6,294 bases of DNA from assembly GCA_900541185.1 (NCBI GenBank), contig UQIQ01000077.1, forward strand, positions 1 through 6,294, given 5' to 3'. A program made the translations under genes and the position numbers. Within the stretch, counting starts at the first letter, position 1; each line of letters starts with the position of its first letter. The notes under the pieces are model-generated. The model did no database searches and was not told the DNA's origin. It worked only from the letters and a program-made list of their open reading frames with translations. This stretch comes from an uncultured Collinsella sp. GTDB taxonomy: Bacteria; Actinomycetota; Coriobacteriia; Coriobacteriales; Coriobacteriaceae. Positions 6,213 through 6,294 of the stretch are shown here, one piece after another.

Positions 6213-6294
6213 GTGAGATTGTCAAGTTAGTACCTTCAGACTGAAGTAATCGATACCTAAGGCGTGTCCGCCTGCTTGGTTTTCGTAGATTCCG
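6213..6294 (+). other. Start of an untranslated leader, gene not in window
   Basis: I see no start codon with a ribosome binding site in these 82 bases. Two inverted repeats are present: CTTCAG-A-CTGAAG (6234-6246) and AGGCG-TGTC-CGCCT (6260-6273), the latter followed by a T-containing stretch GCTTGGTTTTC. If the promoter upstream is real, this is the 5' part of a structured leader. No T-box specifier/terminator consensus or other known riboswitch core can be recognised in the part shown. Confidence 0.3.

Noticed and set aside
6213..6294. T-box or other known riboswitch
   Set aside because: Hairpins and an AGTA are present, but no conserved T-box antiterminator or other riboswitch core is visible in the part shown.
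1..6294. CRISPR array, phage or defence genes
   Set aside because: No regularly spaced repeats, integrase, or defence-type proteins are present; all genes are housekeeping or metabolic.

Overview
The window is GC-rich (by eye about 60%), all genes lie on the + strand, and it reads as ordinary chromosome of an actinobacterium. Gene order and protein style suggest the Coriobacteriia, most likely a Collinsella-like gut anaerobe. That placement is inferred from memory of similar proteins, not from a search.

Layout: (1) Bases 1-2250 are the 3' part of a molybdenum hydroxylase large subunit of the xanthine dehydrogenase family, whose start lies before the window. It ends at a strong rho-independent terminator (2280-2304). 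(2) A tRNA-Leu(UAG) gene with encoded CCA lies at 2391-2474. (3) A tig-clpP-clpX protein quality-control cluster follows: trigger factor (2566-3864, TTG start chosen from the Shine-Dalgarno position), a 163-bp leader with two inverted repeats, ClpP (4028-4648), and ClpX (4650-6056) only 1 nt after clpP. (4) The last 238 bp hold no gene. They contain a 12-bp hairpin behind clpX, a 77-bp near-perfect palindrome that looks like a REP/MITE-type repeat, a possible extended -10 promoter, and the start of a leader whose gene lies outside the window.

Trigger factor meets nascent chains at the ribosome. ClpX recognises, unfolds and feeds substrates into the ClpP chamber, so the three genes form a folding-or-degradation module. 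clpP and clpX are almost certainly co-transcribed. tig appears separable, because a hairpin with a short T run lies between tig and clpP.

I see no new multi-gene system. The points most worth a second look are the 77-bp palindrome at 6107-6183, the structured clpP leader, the degenerate FKBP active site in trigger factor, and an acidic insertion in ClpX.
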